NCBI GenBank assembly: GCA_902798965.1
Contig: CADBYS010000006.1
Span: 1 to 64,000 of the forward strand
Source of the DNA: an uncultured Bacteroidales bacterium
Lineage (GTDB): Bacteria > Bacteroidota > Bacteroidia > Bacteroidales > Paludibacteraceae
Length of the DNA stretch: 64,000 nucleotides
Direction: 5' to 3'
This document shows positions 19,801 to 26,870 of this stretch, one piece after another. Numbering within the stretch: the stretch's first letter is position 1; each line of letters opens with the position of its first letter. Both the position numbers and the translations under genes were made by a program. The notes under the pieces are model-generated. The model was not told the origin of the DNA, searched no databases, and saw nothing but the letters and a program-made list of their open reading frames with translations.

Positions 19801-21094
19801 TATTGCTTATGCCGATCTGTTTGCACACCCCACGCCGCGCGACTTGGCGCAGCTTGTTGAGGGAAGTGCCGGCGCAGACCAGACTCAGGCAGTGGATCAT
19901 GAAGTAACGGAGTTTGACTACAGAGCCATCAATGAACTGCTGCAAGCGAATAATCTTGATTCGTTCAAGAAAGGCGCACGGCAGGCACTGGGCAATGTGC
20001 TGCTGACCGGTGCAACGGGATATCTGGGTATTCACGTGCTCAAGGAACTCATCGATTCCGACGCAGAGACGATCACCTGTCTGGTGCGCGGTAAGAGTCA
20101 GGCGGATGCCGAGCGTCGTGTGCGTAACCTGCTGTTCTACTATTTCAGCCGCCGTTTTGACGAACTGTTCGGCAAGCGCGTGTTTGTAGTGCAAGGTGAT
20201 GTGACAAGCGACTTCCAAGTACCAAGTACCAAGGACCAAGGACCAATTAATACAGTCTTCAACTGTGCGGCGAATGTTAAGCACTTCTCGAAGGGCACGG
20301 ATATCGAGGATGTGAACATTGGCGGTGCGCAACGTTGCGTGGACTTCTGTCTGGCTACAGGTGCGGCACTTGTGCATGTATCGACGACCTCTACAGGCGG
20401 TGTGTGGGTCGGCAGCGATGCGCCGGCTCCGGTGCTCACCGAGCAGAACATCTACTTCGGGCAGTACCTGGGTAACCAGTACATGCACTCGAAGTTCCTG
20501 GCTGACCGACTGATTTTGGATGCAGTAGCTACCAAGGGGCTCAGGGCAAAGATCATGCGTGTGGGTAACCTGGCGGCACGAAGCTATGACGGCGAGTTCC
20601 AGGTGAACTTCTCGACGAACAGTTACATGGGACGCATCAAGATCTTCAATATGTTGGGTTGCTGTCCGTACGAGCAATACGACCAGCCGACGGAGTTCTC
20701 GCCGATCAACGAGACGGCTCGTGCTATAGTGCTGCTGGCAAGCACGCCGAAGGAGTGCACGGTATTCCAGCCGTACAACACGCACACGCGTCTGTTAGGT
20801 AATGTGCTGCAAGTGTTGGACAAGGTGGGTACGAAGATGCAGTTCGTAGAGCCGGAGATGTTCGGCCTGGCGATGCAGCAAGCCGCCCAAGATCCGCAGA
20901 AAGCATCGTTATTGACGACGATGGTGGCTTATCAGAATATTGCTCATGGTCAGCCGACGCAGATTGTGGACAGGAACAATGCCTATACCTCGCAGGTATT
21001 GCTGCGGCTTGGCTTCCGCTGGACGGAACCCGACAACGAGTATATCGGCCGGATGCTGACCGCTATATCGCAGTTGGGATTCTTTGACGTATAA
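13895..21094 (+). CDS. Non-ribosomal peptide synthetase, C-A-T-C-A-T-reductase
   Basis: I start at ATG 13895 (MKSPLSQAQAGVYY); an in-frame TTG at 13874 is unlikely. The product is about 2399 residues. Order: C1 (HHVLADG), A1 (YTSGTTGTPKG near residue 560, NGYGPTEATV, YRTGD), T1 (GLSSIS), C2 (HHLVCDG), A2 (YTSGSTGVPKG, NGYGPTECTI, YRTGD), T2 (FFELGGTSL), and a terminal thioester reductase with an NAD(P) site GATGYLG near 2038 and YMHSK. The first condensation domain suggests N-acylation and the reductase suggests release as an aldehyde, so an N-acyl dipeptide aldehyde or derived ring is expected. My reading of the A-domain pockets (DAHFGGGVYK and DAMFSGGIFK) suggests hydrophobic residues, weakly. 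Several heptamer or octamer tracts lie in frame within it. Confidence 0.95.
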   Translation: MKSPLSQAQAGVYYACETSVSDEYNYQNPVLFALPEDADIARLQQAVHDALCAHPYLFSHVVVNDEGVPEVESKVESRKSKDELVPVKELTEEEWKAAQETFAKTMDVHGEKLYRAEIYRVESRKSKVESYLYIDLHHVLADGFSVTLLLRDIERLYNGKKPAGEMMDGAAIATAEAEQRADETLMGEAREWYAKTFCDAADTDSLPIVESQKSKVESQKSKADSRYEHFALEFSKEEVQAIEKRFGTKESVIMQTAFAQLLATYSAEEKASYCTAFWGRSDRRTLGSITMMVHTLPVFMQTTAETPIADMLRAMDEQLQLTQKYQYYAYQDAVRDLGLNNQVMFVYQGSVLADKRGLHLGEKQVPYTDLRRPTPGWKLCAELFEAGGQYSLKLSYSTGDYSEAFLKELAETYTMIVRSMVKAEKVSEIEYCSDRQLQWLDALNPANPQAAEGSLVALFKQHVAEQPDAICVVAGDKRLTYAEVDKLSDSLDPQYTQRCGEHVIGYSVPRNEQMIIVPLAIAKAGLTAMPLDSSYPAERLDFMRADAAQYEGGDAFILLYTSGTTGTPKGVMLSERNILTFCQFHSKHIGLTPQSRYATYAGYGFDAFMHDLWGCLTAGAAMYVIGDDIRFDLEAIHEYILKEGITHTFMTTQVATQLVQNYPDIPCLQFLGTGGEKLMSLEPPTYRLQNGYGPTEATVYVSSYWVEKNEPNIPIGHPNDTVQLFIVNKYGKRVPWGAAGELLAAGPQVGLGYLNQPQRTAEAFVQWDGKRVYRTGDIVRYRYDGEIEFVGRKDGQVKIRGFRIELKEVEAVIRQYEGIKDATVQAFDYPSGGKFIAAYIVSDQKIDIQALNAFIMDQKPPYMVPAVTMQIDAIPLNQNQKVNKRALPEPKAQTDEVAKEAAPMNVLEEQLADIVAGIVNNRDFGITTDLRYVGLSSISAIKLATQVYKRFGVQLDAKLLLKGANIQLIENEILKVLMDNGIRTASLKEQRLNGFDSTIGDKSLFLTPSENEVNGPFPLSHAQTGVYFECMKNPTSTLYNIPMRARLPKEISDEQLHAAVLKVAGNHPELFVHFRTNDTGVEQIIDNSLELSVERLEKKEAELEAYRAEFVRPFNLSKDLLCRFSIVRTEQALYLYCDVHHLVCDGASYDVFFNELCALLNGETIDREMCSYAQFVADEQAAVTGEEYAAAKEFFHSQLAEVEGVTELAADLTNPKDGEIGQVYAPIDLPAAEKLAQGAEVTPAGVTLAAVFYTLARFANTDELCITTISNGRSNLKMANTMGMMVNTLALSTKITDQTVGDFIRETGAKFEKTLAHENYPFAQIAADYDLTAEIMYAYQLGVLSEYKVNGKAIETENMELNVPKFKIAFYIVEVEGKPSVAIEYDNGRYSRELMQSLAQSVANAIRGFAADAKAALRKVSLMDEAQAKLLDSFNETAVEYDNTQTILSLFEKQVQKTPDALALVYRDKRFTYREVDEISGRIAAGLKPTTNVIAIKVERSEWMVLGALAVLKTGCAYLPLDPSYPEERLSYMQQDANSCMLLTEKEFEELSGNRNIDISTCRNIEAKPSDLFILLYTSGSTGVPKGVMLEHGNLVAFCHWYKRYYDLHEGDKVAAYASFGFDACMMDLYPALTSGAAVYIVPEDLRLNLPELGRYFDSEGITHAFMTTQIGYQFATNVECHSLQHLSVGGEALSALNPPTNYKMHNGYGPTECTIFTTTYLVREYEQHIPIGKPLDNLQLFIMDTNGQRLPLGATGELWVSGPQVSRGYLNLPEKTAETFVTWDGKRCYRTGDIVRYLPDGNIQFVGRRDGQVKIRGFRIELKEVEAVIRQFEGIKDATVQAFDYPNGGKYIAAYVVSDKPVDVQALNAFIRERKPPYMVPAATMQIDVIPLNQNQKVNKRALPAPKIQADDHDYVAPANDTEKLFADIFAGVLLLDKVGATDNFFELGGTSLMVTRVIIEADKAGKHIAYADLFAHPTPRDLAQLVEGSAGADQTQAVDHEVTEFDYRAINELLQANNLDSFKKGARQALGNVLLTGATGYLGIHVLKELIDSDAETITCLVRGKSQADAERRVRNLLFYYFSRRFDELFGKRVFVVQGDVTSDFQVPSTKDQGPINTVFNCAANVKHFSKGTDIEDVNIGGAQRCVDFCLATGAALVHVSTTSTGGVWVGSDAPAPVLTEQNIYFGQYLGNQYMHSKFLADRLILDAVATKGLRAKIMRVGNLAARSYDGEFQVNFSTNSYMGRIKIFNMLGCCPYEQYDQPTEFSPINETARAIVLLASTPKECTVFQPYNTHTRLLGNVLQVLDKVGTKMQFVEPEMFGLAMQQAAQDPQKASLLTTMVAYQNIAHGQPTQIVDRNNAYTSQVLLRLGFRWTEPDNEYIGRMLTAISQLGFFDV
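14110..14137 (+). repeat. GTCGAAA heptamers, NRPS C1 domain, tract 1
   Basis: Four perfect units encode SKVESRKSK-type residues after DEGVPEVE, in the N-terminal lobe of the first condensation domain. Confidence 0.88.
14255..14282 (+). repeat. GTCGAAA heptamers, NRPS C1 domain, tract 2
   Basis: Four units (one GTCAAAA) encode [10 protein letters not shown] immediately before LYIDLHHVLADG, about five residues ahead of the catalytic HHxxxDG motif. A surface turn must tolerate them if the domain is active. Confidence 0.88.
14519..14560 (+). repeat. GTCGAAA/GTCAAAA heptamers, NRPS C1 domain, tract 3
   Basis: Six units (42 bases) encode VESQKSKVESQKSK between DTDSLPI and ADSRYEHFALEF, the longest GTCGAAA-type tract in the window. 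Confidence 0.88.
16835..16920. repeat. 86-bp inverted-repeat element in the NRPS T1-C2 linker, related to the rplS leader
   Basis: GGAATAAGGA at the left faces TTATTCC TTACTCC (16904-16917) at the right, with an inner AAAGACT/AAGTCTTT pair and a central TTCGACT. The reverse complement of the right arm shares 20 bases (AAGGAGTAAGGAATAAAGAC) with the rplS leader at about 47743-47762. It encodes the linker from GIRTASLKEQ to DKSLFLTPSE. Confidence 0.7.
17158..17185 (+). repeat. TTTAGAG/TTGAGTG heptamers, NRPS C2 domain
   Basis: Four imperfect heptamers encode SLELSVERLE between GVEQIIDN and KKEAELEAYR, in the second condensation domain before its HHxxxDG motif. Confidence 0.7.
18556..18587 (+). 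repeat. TCGAAATA octamers, NRPS A2 domain
   Basis: Four octamers (TCGAAATA, TCGATATA, TCGACATG, TCGAAATA) encode RNIDISTCRNIE just before FILLYTSGSTG, the A3 motif that binds phosphate of ATP. The first adenylation domain has a much shorter segment here (ADAAQYEGGDAF). Confidence 0.8.
20215..20245 (+). repeat. CCAAGTA/CCAAGGA heptamers, NRPS reductase domain
   Basis: Four units and a partial one encode QVPSTKDQGP between VVQGDVTSDF and INTVFNCAANV. In SDR reductases this is the loop between beta strands ahead of the NCAA motif. Confidence 0.8.
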
Positions 21095-21105
21095 TTTATT
21101 TGAGA

Positions 21106-22551
21106 ATGAAAAGAAAGATAGTATATATTCTTTGGTGCATCCTTCTTCCGTTTGCTCTCACCGGCTGTTCGCACGAATCAGCGGTTAGTGAACCTCACTC
21201 GGAAGCGGAGTTGAGCGGGTTGACGTTGGCAACGAGTAACGGCACTTATTATCAGATCAAGTACTCCAAGCGTGAGGATGTAAAACTGTATGTTGCCAAT
21301 ATCGAGACGGATGCCATACAGGCTGTTCGTCAAGGGAAGGCGGATGTATATGTGAGTGATGAGGTAATGCTGACCTCCGAAGACCAGAAGCGTCTTGGGA
21401 TGAAAATGGCTTTTCGGGGCGAAGAGTGCTTCGATGTGGCGTTTGCCCTGAAAAAAGGGAATACAGAGCTGATGGAGCAGCTCAATGCGTTCCTCGCTAC
21501 AGCGCCGCTGCACGACATCACGGAGCACTGGATTAACGGAGCGCCGTATGTGGAGGAACCTCCATATACGATCGACCCGAACTCCAAGCCGCTGCATTGT
21601 GTTACGGGAACGAATATTCCTCCCATCAGTTACCTGTGCGACGGAGGCGAATGGAAAGGCATTGACCCGGATATACTGCGGCGTTTTGCGCATTCGCAAG
21701 GGCGGGAGTTTGTGATGAGCTTTCAAGATCTTGGTGCGGCTATTATCGGGTTGGAAACAGGCCAGGCGGATATAGTGTCCGCTAATCTGATCATCACAGA
21801 GGAACGCAGTAAATCCGTGGATTTCTCCACGTCCTATTACAAGTGTCACCCCGGGTATTTCGTCGTGGATAAATCCTCCGGCGGCCGGCTTGGGATTGTA
21901 GAGCGGTTGAAGATGAATCTGATAGTTGAGCACCGCTGGCGTTTGCTGACGGACGGACTTGCTGTGACGTTGATCATCACGATATGCTCTATTCTGTTTG
22001 GCTCGATCTTAGGTGCCGGCGTGTGCGCTTGCCGCCGAAGTAAGCGTACGTGGGTGCGTAAGTCTGCCGATATCTATAGCGATTTCATCAACGGAATACC
22101 GACGCTGGTGTTGCTGCTGATTATGTTCTATGTCGTGTTTGCATCCTCGGGGCTGCACGCAACGATTGTAGCGATCATTACATTCTCCCTTTGTTTTGCA
22201 TCGTCGTCAGGTGCCATCTTCGACAACGCTATCTCGTCGGTGCCTATTGGTCAGACCGAAGCAGGGTTGAGTCTTGGCTTTACGCCGTATAAGACCTTCA
22301 CCGGCATTGTTTTTCCACAGGCTGTATGTAAGGGAATAAACCTGTATATAGGCGAGTGTATCGCTCTGCTTAAAAACACATCCATCGTAGGTTACATTGC
22401 TATTCAAGACATCACGCGCGCCAGTGATCTTATCCGTAGTCGTACGTTCGATGCGTTGATACCGTTAGTAATCGTAACCATTCTGTATTTTGTGCTGGCA
22501 TGGCTGCTACGGAGATTACTGCTATTAATCATCAAAAAGGAAGCACGATGA
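21106..22551 (+). CDS. Amino-acid ABC transporter, lipoprotein substrate-binding region fused to permease
   Basis: I start at ATG 21106, giving 481 residues. The N-terminus is a lipoprotein signal (LPFALTGC). Two half-like solute-binding segments follow: the first ([14 protein letters not shown].. ending ITEHWING) reads as the second lobe of an SBP_bac_3 protein, and the second ([33 protein letters not shown]) as a first lobe. The apparent order is therefore permuted. The permease part (about residues 280-480) has several hydrophobic segments and the EAA-type loop [17 protein letters not shown]. It should import polar amino acids with the downstream ATPase, whose start overlaps this stop (ATGA). 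Spacing after the NRPS is 11 bases, so co-transcription is likely. Confidence 0.88.
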   Translation: MKRKIVYILWCILLPFALTGCSHESAVSEPHSEAELSGLTLATSNGTYYQIKYSKREDVKLYVANIETDAIQAVRQGKADVYVSDEVMLTSEDQKRLGMKMAFRGEECFDVAFALKKGNTELMEQLNAFLATAPLHDITEHWINGAPYVEEPPYTIDPNSKPLHCVTGTNIPPISYLCDGGEWKGIDPDILRRFAHSQGREFVMSFQDLGAAIIGLETGQADIVSANLIITEERSKSVDFSTSYYKCHPGYFVVDKSSGGRLGIVERLKMNLIVEHRWRLLTDGLAVTLIITICSILFGSILGAGVCACRRSKRTWVRKSADIYSDFINGIPTLVLLLIMFYVVFASSGLHATIVAIITFSLCFASSSGAIFDNAISSVPIGQTEAGLSLGFTPYKTFTGIVFPQAVCKGINLYIGECIALLKNTSIVGYIAIQDITRASDLIRSRTFDALIPLVIVTILYFVLAWLLRRLLLLIIKKEAR

Positions 22552-23624
22552 GTTATATTTCAATCAAACATTTGACCAAGGTGTTCACCTTCCGTGATGG
22601 CAGTCAGCTGACTGTTCTGAAAGACGTGAACTGCGATATAGAGAAGGGTGAAGTGATCAGTATCATAGGCCCTTCTGGCACAGGTAAGAGTACGTTGTTG
22701 CGGGCGATCAATATGCTGGAGCCGCCCACGTCCGGTGAGATATGGGTGGATGGCGAGAATATAACCGCCAAAGGTTATCCGCTGGATAAGATGCGCCGTA
22801 AGATGGGTATGGTGTTCCAGAGTTTTAATCTGTTCGAGCACATGACGGTGTTGGAAAACATTATCTATGCTCCAATGCAACTGTTGCATCTGCCGGCAGA
22901 CGAAGCCAAGGCGGAAGCGATGGACTTGCTAAAGAAAGTAGGAATGGCTCAGAAGGCGGATGTCTATCCCTCGTCGCTGTCCGGTGGTCAGAAACAGCGC
23001 GTGGCTATTGCCCGTTCGCTGGCTATGCACCCCGAGGTTATACTATTCGACGAACCGACCTCTGCTCTCGACCCGACGATGGTAGGTGAGGTGCTGAGCG
23101 TGATGCGTCAGTTGGCGAAGAGTGGACTGACAATGCTGATTGTTACCCACGAGATGCGTTTTGCCCGTAACGTGAGCACGCGTATCTTCTTTATGAACGA
23201 AGGTGTTATCTACGAGGACGGAACGCCCGAGCAGATCTTTGAACACCCGATACACAGCGCGACGAATGCATTCGTCAACCGTATCCATAAGTTGCGCTAT
23301 GACATCGACTCGGATGACTTCGATTTCCTGATGATTCATACGGGGATCAACCGATTCTGTATCAAGTATAGCATCACAGAAAAAGGCGAGGCGGCATATG
23401 CCCTCGTCAAGGAGATGCTTTTCGAGCGGATGCCGCAATACCGGCCGATCACCATTCGCCTGACGTACACCGAACAGACGGGTATCACCGCACTCGATGT
23501 CATGGTAGAGCACATAACGGAGTCACCGCTCACCGATGCCGACCGCAAGGCGTTGCGACCCAAAGTGAAAGAACTGATAGAGGAAATAACCGGTCGCGGC
23601 TTCCGCGTTAAGTTTATCCTTTGA
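22548..23624 (+). CDS. Amino-acid ABC transporter ATP-binding protein
   Basis: The start is ATG 22548, overlapping the permease stop by 4 bases. The protein has 358 residues. It has a Walker A ([11 protein letters not shown]), Q loop region ([11 protein letters not shown]), signature ([14 protein letters not shown]) and Walker B ([13 protein letters not shown]), as in GlnQ/HisP-type importers. Family members are about 240-250 residues; here about 105 extra residues follow (from [13 protein letters not shown] on), a possible regulatory domain I do not recognise with certainty. It pairs with the fused binding-protein/permease gene upstream. Eighteen bases after the stop a copy of GATTCTTTGACGTATAA occurs, identical to the end of the NRPS gene. 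Confidence 0.93.
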   Translation: MSYISIKHLTKVFTFRDGSQLTVLKDVNCDIEKGEVISIIGPSGTGKSTLLRAINMLEPPTSGEIWVDGENITAKGYPLDKMRRKMGMVFQSFNLFEHMTVLENIIYAPMQLLHLPADEAKAEAMDLLKKVGMAQKADVYPSSLSGGQKQRVAIARSLAMHPEVILFDEPTSALDPTMVGEVLSVMRQLAKSGLTMLIVTHEMRFARNVSTRIFFMNEGVIYEDGTPEQIFEHPIHSATNAFVNRIHKLRYDIDSDDFDFLMIHTGINRFCIKYSITEKGEAAYALVKEMLFERMPQYRPITIRLTYTEQTGITALDVMVEHITESPLTDADRKALRPKVKELIEEITGRGFRVKFIL

Positions 23625-23660
23625 TCATGGGGAACGCAAGGTGTGGATTCTTTGACGTAT

Positions 23661-23693
23661 AAAAAAAACAAAGCAGCGAATGTTCGCTGCTTT
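23661..23693 (-). terminator. Rho-independent terminator of tRNA-Lys
   Basis: On the minus strand the stem AAAGCAGCGAA/TTCGCTGCTTT is followed by TGTTTTTTTTATA. It lies directly after the tRNA 3' end. The stem would also form in plus-strand RNA at the end of the ABC operon. Confidence 0.8.
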
Positions 23694-23694
23694 G

Positions 23695-23767
23695 TGAACC
23701 AGCTGGGGCTCGAACCCAGGACCCCATCCTTAAAAGGGATGTGCTCTACCTGCTGAGCTACTGATTC
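23695..23767 (-). tRNA. tRNA-Lys (anticodon TTT)
   Basis: Read on the minus strand the gene runs from GAATCAG to CTGGTTCA, 73 bases. The acceptor stem pairs over 7 positions with one G-U. TA follows, then D arm GCTC/GAGC, an anticodon arm with loop CTTTTAA (ATCCC/GGGAT stem, anticodon TTT), and T arm CTGGG-TTCGAGC-CCCAG. CCA is not encoded. Confidence 0.95.
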
Positions 23768-23934
23768 TCGCCATCGGCAAATTGTGCTTCCGGATGTCGC
23801 TGCGCGACATAAAGCGCACAATTGCCTCGGCTCTTCGAAAAACAACGTTGGCACGTTATTTTTCGAGATTACAAAGATCATTTTACAATGATTAGGGCTT
23901 TGGGTAAAGTGAATGTTTTTACGCAAAGCGGGTG

Positions 23935-23966
23935 CAAAGGTACAACAAATATTTGGAAATCGCAAA
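23935..23966 (-). promoter_or_regulatory. Promoter of tRNA-Lys
   Basis: On the minus strand TTTG (23966-23963), 20 bases, then TACCTTTG (23942-23935) match the consensus. The tRNA 5' end is about 165 bases downstream, so a processed leader is expected; no other gene is seen in between. Confidence 0.7.
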
Positions 23967-24004
23967 TTTAATGGGGTATATTACCCGAAATACACAATAA
24001 AATT

Positions 24005-25438
24005 ATGGATTTTGCAAACTACACACGTCGAAAGACAAGTACAACACATGTAGGGAAGCTGTGTATAGGCAGCGATTACCCGATACGTATTCAAACGATG
24101 GCGAACACTTCGACCAACGATATTGAGGGCAGCGTGGCGCAAGCGTTACGTTGCCGCGAGGCAGGTGCAGAATTGCTGCGGTTCACTACGCAGGGACTGC
24201 GCGAGGTGGAGAGCTTGAGGCAGATTCACGAGGCACTGCGCGAGCGGGTAGGGGATACGCTGCCGCTGGTGGCTGACGTACATTTTCAGGCTAATGTGGC
24301 GGATGCCGCTGCACAGGTTGTGGAGAAGGTGCGCGTCAATCCGGGTAACTATATCGACCCCGCGCGTAAGTTCAAGCACATCGACTATACGGATGAGGAG
24401 TATGCGGCAGAGTTGGCGCGGTTGCGCGAACGATTCTCGGCATTCTTGGCTATATGCAAGGAGCACAAGACGGCAGTCAGGTTAGGCGTTAACCACGGCA
24501 GTTTGTCGGACAGGATCATGTCGCGTTACGGCGATACGCCGGCGGGAATGTGCGAGAGCGTGATGGAGTTTCTGCGCGTAGCTGTGGATGAGCAGTTTGA
24601 GGATATCGTGATATCGATCAAGGCTTCGAACACACGTGTGATGGTAGATACGATGCGGTTGCTGGTTCAGGCGATGGATAAGGAGCAGATGGCTTTCCCG
24701 TTGCACCTGGGTGTGACGGAAGCCGGTGAAGGTGAGGATGGCCGAATCAAGTCGGCGGTAGGTATCGGCGCACTGCTGGCAGAAGGTATAGGCGATACGA
24801 TCCGTGTGTCGCTATCCGAAGCGCCGGAGGCAGAGATCCCTGTGGCACGGGCGATACGCGATTATTTTGCAAGTCCGCGTTCGGAGCGATATAATGGGGT
24901 GAAAGTCGAAAGTCGAAAGTCAAAAGTAGAAAGCCAAGAAACGACAGTCATCTATTACTCCTCGAATGTGGCAGAGTGGGGATTGTTTGCCTTGCAGGCT
25001 GCTGCTGAATGCGGCAGACTGCTGTGGGAGGCGGATGCCAAGCAACTGAAACTCGAGAACGAGCATTTTAGCGAGGAAGAGTTGGAGCGGCTGAGTAAGG
25101 ACATACTGCAAGCTGCGGGTGTGATGCGCTACAAGACGGAGTTTGTGTCGTGCCCGGGTTGCGGACGAACGTTGTTCGGACTGGAGGAGACGATAGCGGC
25201 TGTGAAGGCGGCTTTCCGCGAGGCGGAAAAGGAGCATCCGTTCCTGAAAACCTTGAAGATAGGTGTGATGGGATGCATTGTGAACGGTCCGGGAGAGATG
25301 GCGGATGCCGACTATGGCTATGTGGGCGCAGCGCGCGGAAAAGTGAGTCTGTACAAGGGGAAAACATGTATCCGCATGAACATCCCTCAAGAGGAGGCCG
25401 TGCAGACGCTGATAGACTACATAGTCGAAAATCGCTAA
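24005..25438 (+). CDS. ispG: 4-hydroxy-3-methylbut-2-enyl diphosphate synthase
   Basis: This 477-residue enzyme makes HMBPP from MEcPP in the non-mevalonate isoprenoid pathway, using a 4Fe-4S cluster. The TIM-barrel N-terminus (PIRIQTMANTSTNDIEGSVAQ; LVADVHFQANVAD; VRVNPGN) and the C-terminal cluster domain with CPGCGRTLF and MGCIVNGPGEMADADYGYVG are present, including all three cluster cysteines. It is longer than the E. coli enzyme (372 residues) but shorter than the approximately 600-residue forms common in Bacteroidota. A GTCGAAA heptamer tract lies between the two domains ([12 protein letters not shown], about residues 301-312), a flexible place. It appears to be a stand-alone gene. Confidence 0.95.
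   Translation: MDFANYTRRKTSTTHVGKLCIGSDYPIRIQTMANTSTNDIEGSVAQALRCREAGAELLRFTTQGLREVESLRQIHEALRERVGDTLPLVADVHFQANVADAAAQVVEKVRVNPGNYIDPARKFKHIDYTDEEYAAELARLRERFSAFLAICKEHKTAVRLGVNHGSLSDRIMSRYGDTPAGMCESVMEFLRVAVDEQFEDIVISIKASNTRVMVDTMRLLVQAMDKEQMAFPLHLGVTEAGEGEDGRIKSAVGIGALLAEGIGDTIRVSLSEAPEAEIPVARAIRDYFASPRSERYNGVKVESRKSKVESQETTVIYYSSNVAEWGLFALQAAAECGRLLWEADAKQLKLENEHFSEEELERLSKDILQAAGVMRYKTEFVSCPGCGRTLFGLEETIAAVKAAFREAEKEHPFLKTLKIGVMGCIVNGPGEMADADYGYVGAARGKVSLYKGKTCIRMNIPQEEAVQTLIDYIVENR
24905..24932 (+). repeat. GTCGAAA heptamers inside ispG
   Basis: Four units (two perfect, then GTCAAAA and GTAGAAA) sit in frame at the junction between barrel and iron-sulfur domains, after SPRSERYNG and before TTVIYYSSN. 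Confidence 0.88.
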
Positions 25439-25460
25439 CAGAAAGTCGTAAGACGGAAGA

Positions 25461-25823
25461 TTATTGTGGCGTTGATGCTCCTGTTTGGGCATCAACGTCC
25501 TTGTTTTCGGAGTCGGTATCCGTTTGCGCAGATGATTCGGCAGAATCGGTGTGGAGCTTGGCGGGTTTGCGGATCTTGGCAAAGGCTTCGATCAGTTGCT
25601 CGACAGATGTCTTCTTGGGATCGAAGGTGACGGTAACGGTCTTTTGCTCGAGGTCACATTCCAGATCTTTGACACCGGGTTCGAAGGCAATGTTCTTTTC
25701 GATTTTGTGGATGCAATTCTGACAATGGATATCCACATCGAAGATGACTGTGTGCCGTTCGGCTTTCGCCCAGAGGCTGACACTCATCAGGGCGCAGAGT
25801 AGGACGGAAAATATTCGTTTCAT
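25461..25823 (-). CDS. Exported heavy-metal-associated (HMA) domain protein
   Basis: This 120-residue protein has a signal peptide (MKRIFSVLLCALMSVSLWA) and then an HMA domain with the metal-binding CxxC in DIHCQNCIHKIEKNIAF, followed by GVKDLECDLEQKTVTVTFDP. The C-terminus is a short acidic tail. It resembles MerP/CopZ-like periplasmic metal carriers; copper or another soft metal is likely. It is transcribed divergently from the sugar kinase gene, and both have strong Bacteroidota promoters back to back. Which metal it binds is not visible. Confidence 0.85.
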   Translation of the reverse strand: MKRIFSVLLCALMSVSLWAKAERHTVIFDVDIHCQNCIHKIEKNIAFEPGVKDLECDLEQKTVTVTFDPKKTSVEQLIEAFAKIRKPAKLHTDSAESSAQTDTDSENKDVDAQTGASTPQ

Positions 25824-25857
25824 ACAATTTTTTGCAAATTTTTGTTCATTATGGGTG

Positions 25858-25889
25858 CAAAATTAGCATTTTTTTTTGATAAAAGCAAA
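25858..25889 (-). promoter_or_regulatory. Promoter of the HMA protein gene
   Basis: On the minus strand TTTG (25889-25886), a 20-base spacer and TAATTTTG (25865-25858) fit the consensus. The start codon follows about 35 bases downstream. Confidence 0.75.
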
Positions 25890-25914
25890 TATTTTTAGGA
25901 TTTTTGCAAAAAAA

Positions 25915-25946
25915 CTTGCAAATTTCAAAAAAAATGTGTAACTTTG
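25915..25946 (+). promoter_or_regulatory. Promoter of the kinase-murQ operon
   Basis: CTTG (25915-25918), 20 bases, then TAACTTTG (25939-25946). The kinase ATG is 63 bases downstream. It is back to back with the HMA promoter, 26 bases apart. Confidence 0.75.
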
Positions 25947-26008
25947 CGTAGCGAAATGTGCGATATTATGCATTTCGTGAAACGAATACCATTAAAAACA
26001 ACATAAAG

Positions 26009-26866
26009 ATGATTCTAATTGCAGATTCCGGGTCCACGAAGACCCATTGGTGTTTGCTCGCCGCTTCCGGGCAAAAGTCTGAGTTCCGTATGGATGGTAT
26101 CAATCCGTTCTATCAGACGGCTGACGCTATCAAGAACGCCGTTTCCAATCAGTTGCTGCCGCAGATGGGTCAACTGCTGTGGGCGGGTAAGATCACGAAT
26201 GTATATTTTTACGGTGCGGGTTGTACGCCCGAGAAGTCGCCGTTGGTTCAGATGGCGCTGAAGGCCGTATTCAAGGATGCCGAAGTAGAGGTATACTCGG
26301 ATATGGTAGGTGCGGCTCGTGCGCTGTTGCAGCATCGTGAGGGTGTGGCTTGTATCTTGGGAACAGGCTCTAACTCTTGCTTGTACGATGGCGAGAAGTT
26401 CACTAAGAACGTGCCGGCTTTGGGTTATATTCTGGGCGATGAAGGTTCGGGCGCTGTATTGGGTAAGAGGCTGGTGGCAGACCTGTTGAAAAACCAGTTG
26501 AACGACGAGCTGAAGGATATGTTCCTCAAGGAATACAACCTTACTCAGGCGGATATCATCGACAAGGTGTATCGTCAGCCGTTCCCGAACCGGTTCCTTG
26601 CCTCGCTGAGTCGATTCTGCGCCGATCATATCGACAATCCGCTGATTTACGCGTTGGTATATGATCACTTCCAGACCTTTGCCACGCGTATCCTGAAACA
26701 GTATCCGGCTGTGCCTGTGGGATTTGTAGGTTCGATTGCTTACTATTACCGCGATGTGTTGGGTAAGGTGCTTGCCGACAACCATATAGAGATAGCGGAT
26801 ATCCTTGCCGATCCGATGGACGGGTTGGTAGAGTTCCACAAGGATGATGTTCAACCAACGATGTGA
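26009..26866 (+). CDS. BadF/BcrA-type ATPase, probable amino-sugar (MurNAc/GlcNAc) kinase
   Basis: The ATG at 26009 is preferred over the one at 25958, which lies close to the promoter and would add 17 non-conserved residues. The protein has 285 residues. The ASKHA-fold phosphate loops are MILIADSGSTKTHWCLL at the N-terminus and GTGSNSCLYDG and GDEGSGAVLGKRL in the middle. The family includes N-acetylglucosamine kinases and the MurK kinase described in Tannerella forsythia. The murQ gene starts 4 bases after its stop, so this enzyme probably makes MurNAc-6-phosphate for MurQ. The kinase substrate is inferred from that pairing. Confidence 0.85.
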   Translation: MILIADSGSTKTHWCLLAASGQKSEFRMDGINPFYQTADAIKNAVSNQLLPQMGQLLWAGKITNVYFYGAGCTPEKSPLVQMALKAVFKDAEVEVYSDMVGAARALLQHREGVACILGTGSNSCLYDGEKFTKNVPALGYILGDEGSGAVLGKRLVADLLKNQLNDELKDMFLKEYNLTQADIIDKVYRQPFPNRFLASLSRFCADHIDNPLIYALVYDHFQTFATRILKQYPAVPVGFVGSIAYYYRDVLGKVLADNHIEIADILADPMDGLVEFHKDDVQPTM

Positions 26867-26870
26867 TGCT

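Noticed and set aside
25150-25722. 190-codon frame crossing the end of ispG
   Set aside because: It is in another frame of ispG and continues antisense to the HMA gene; no domain or leader supports it.
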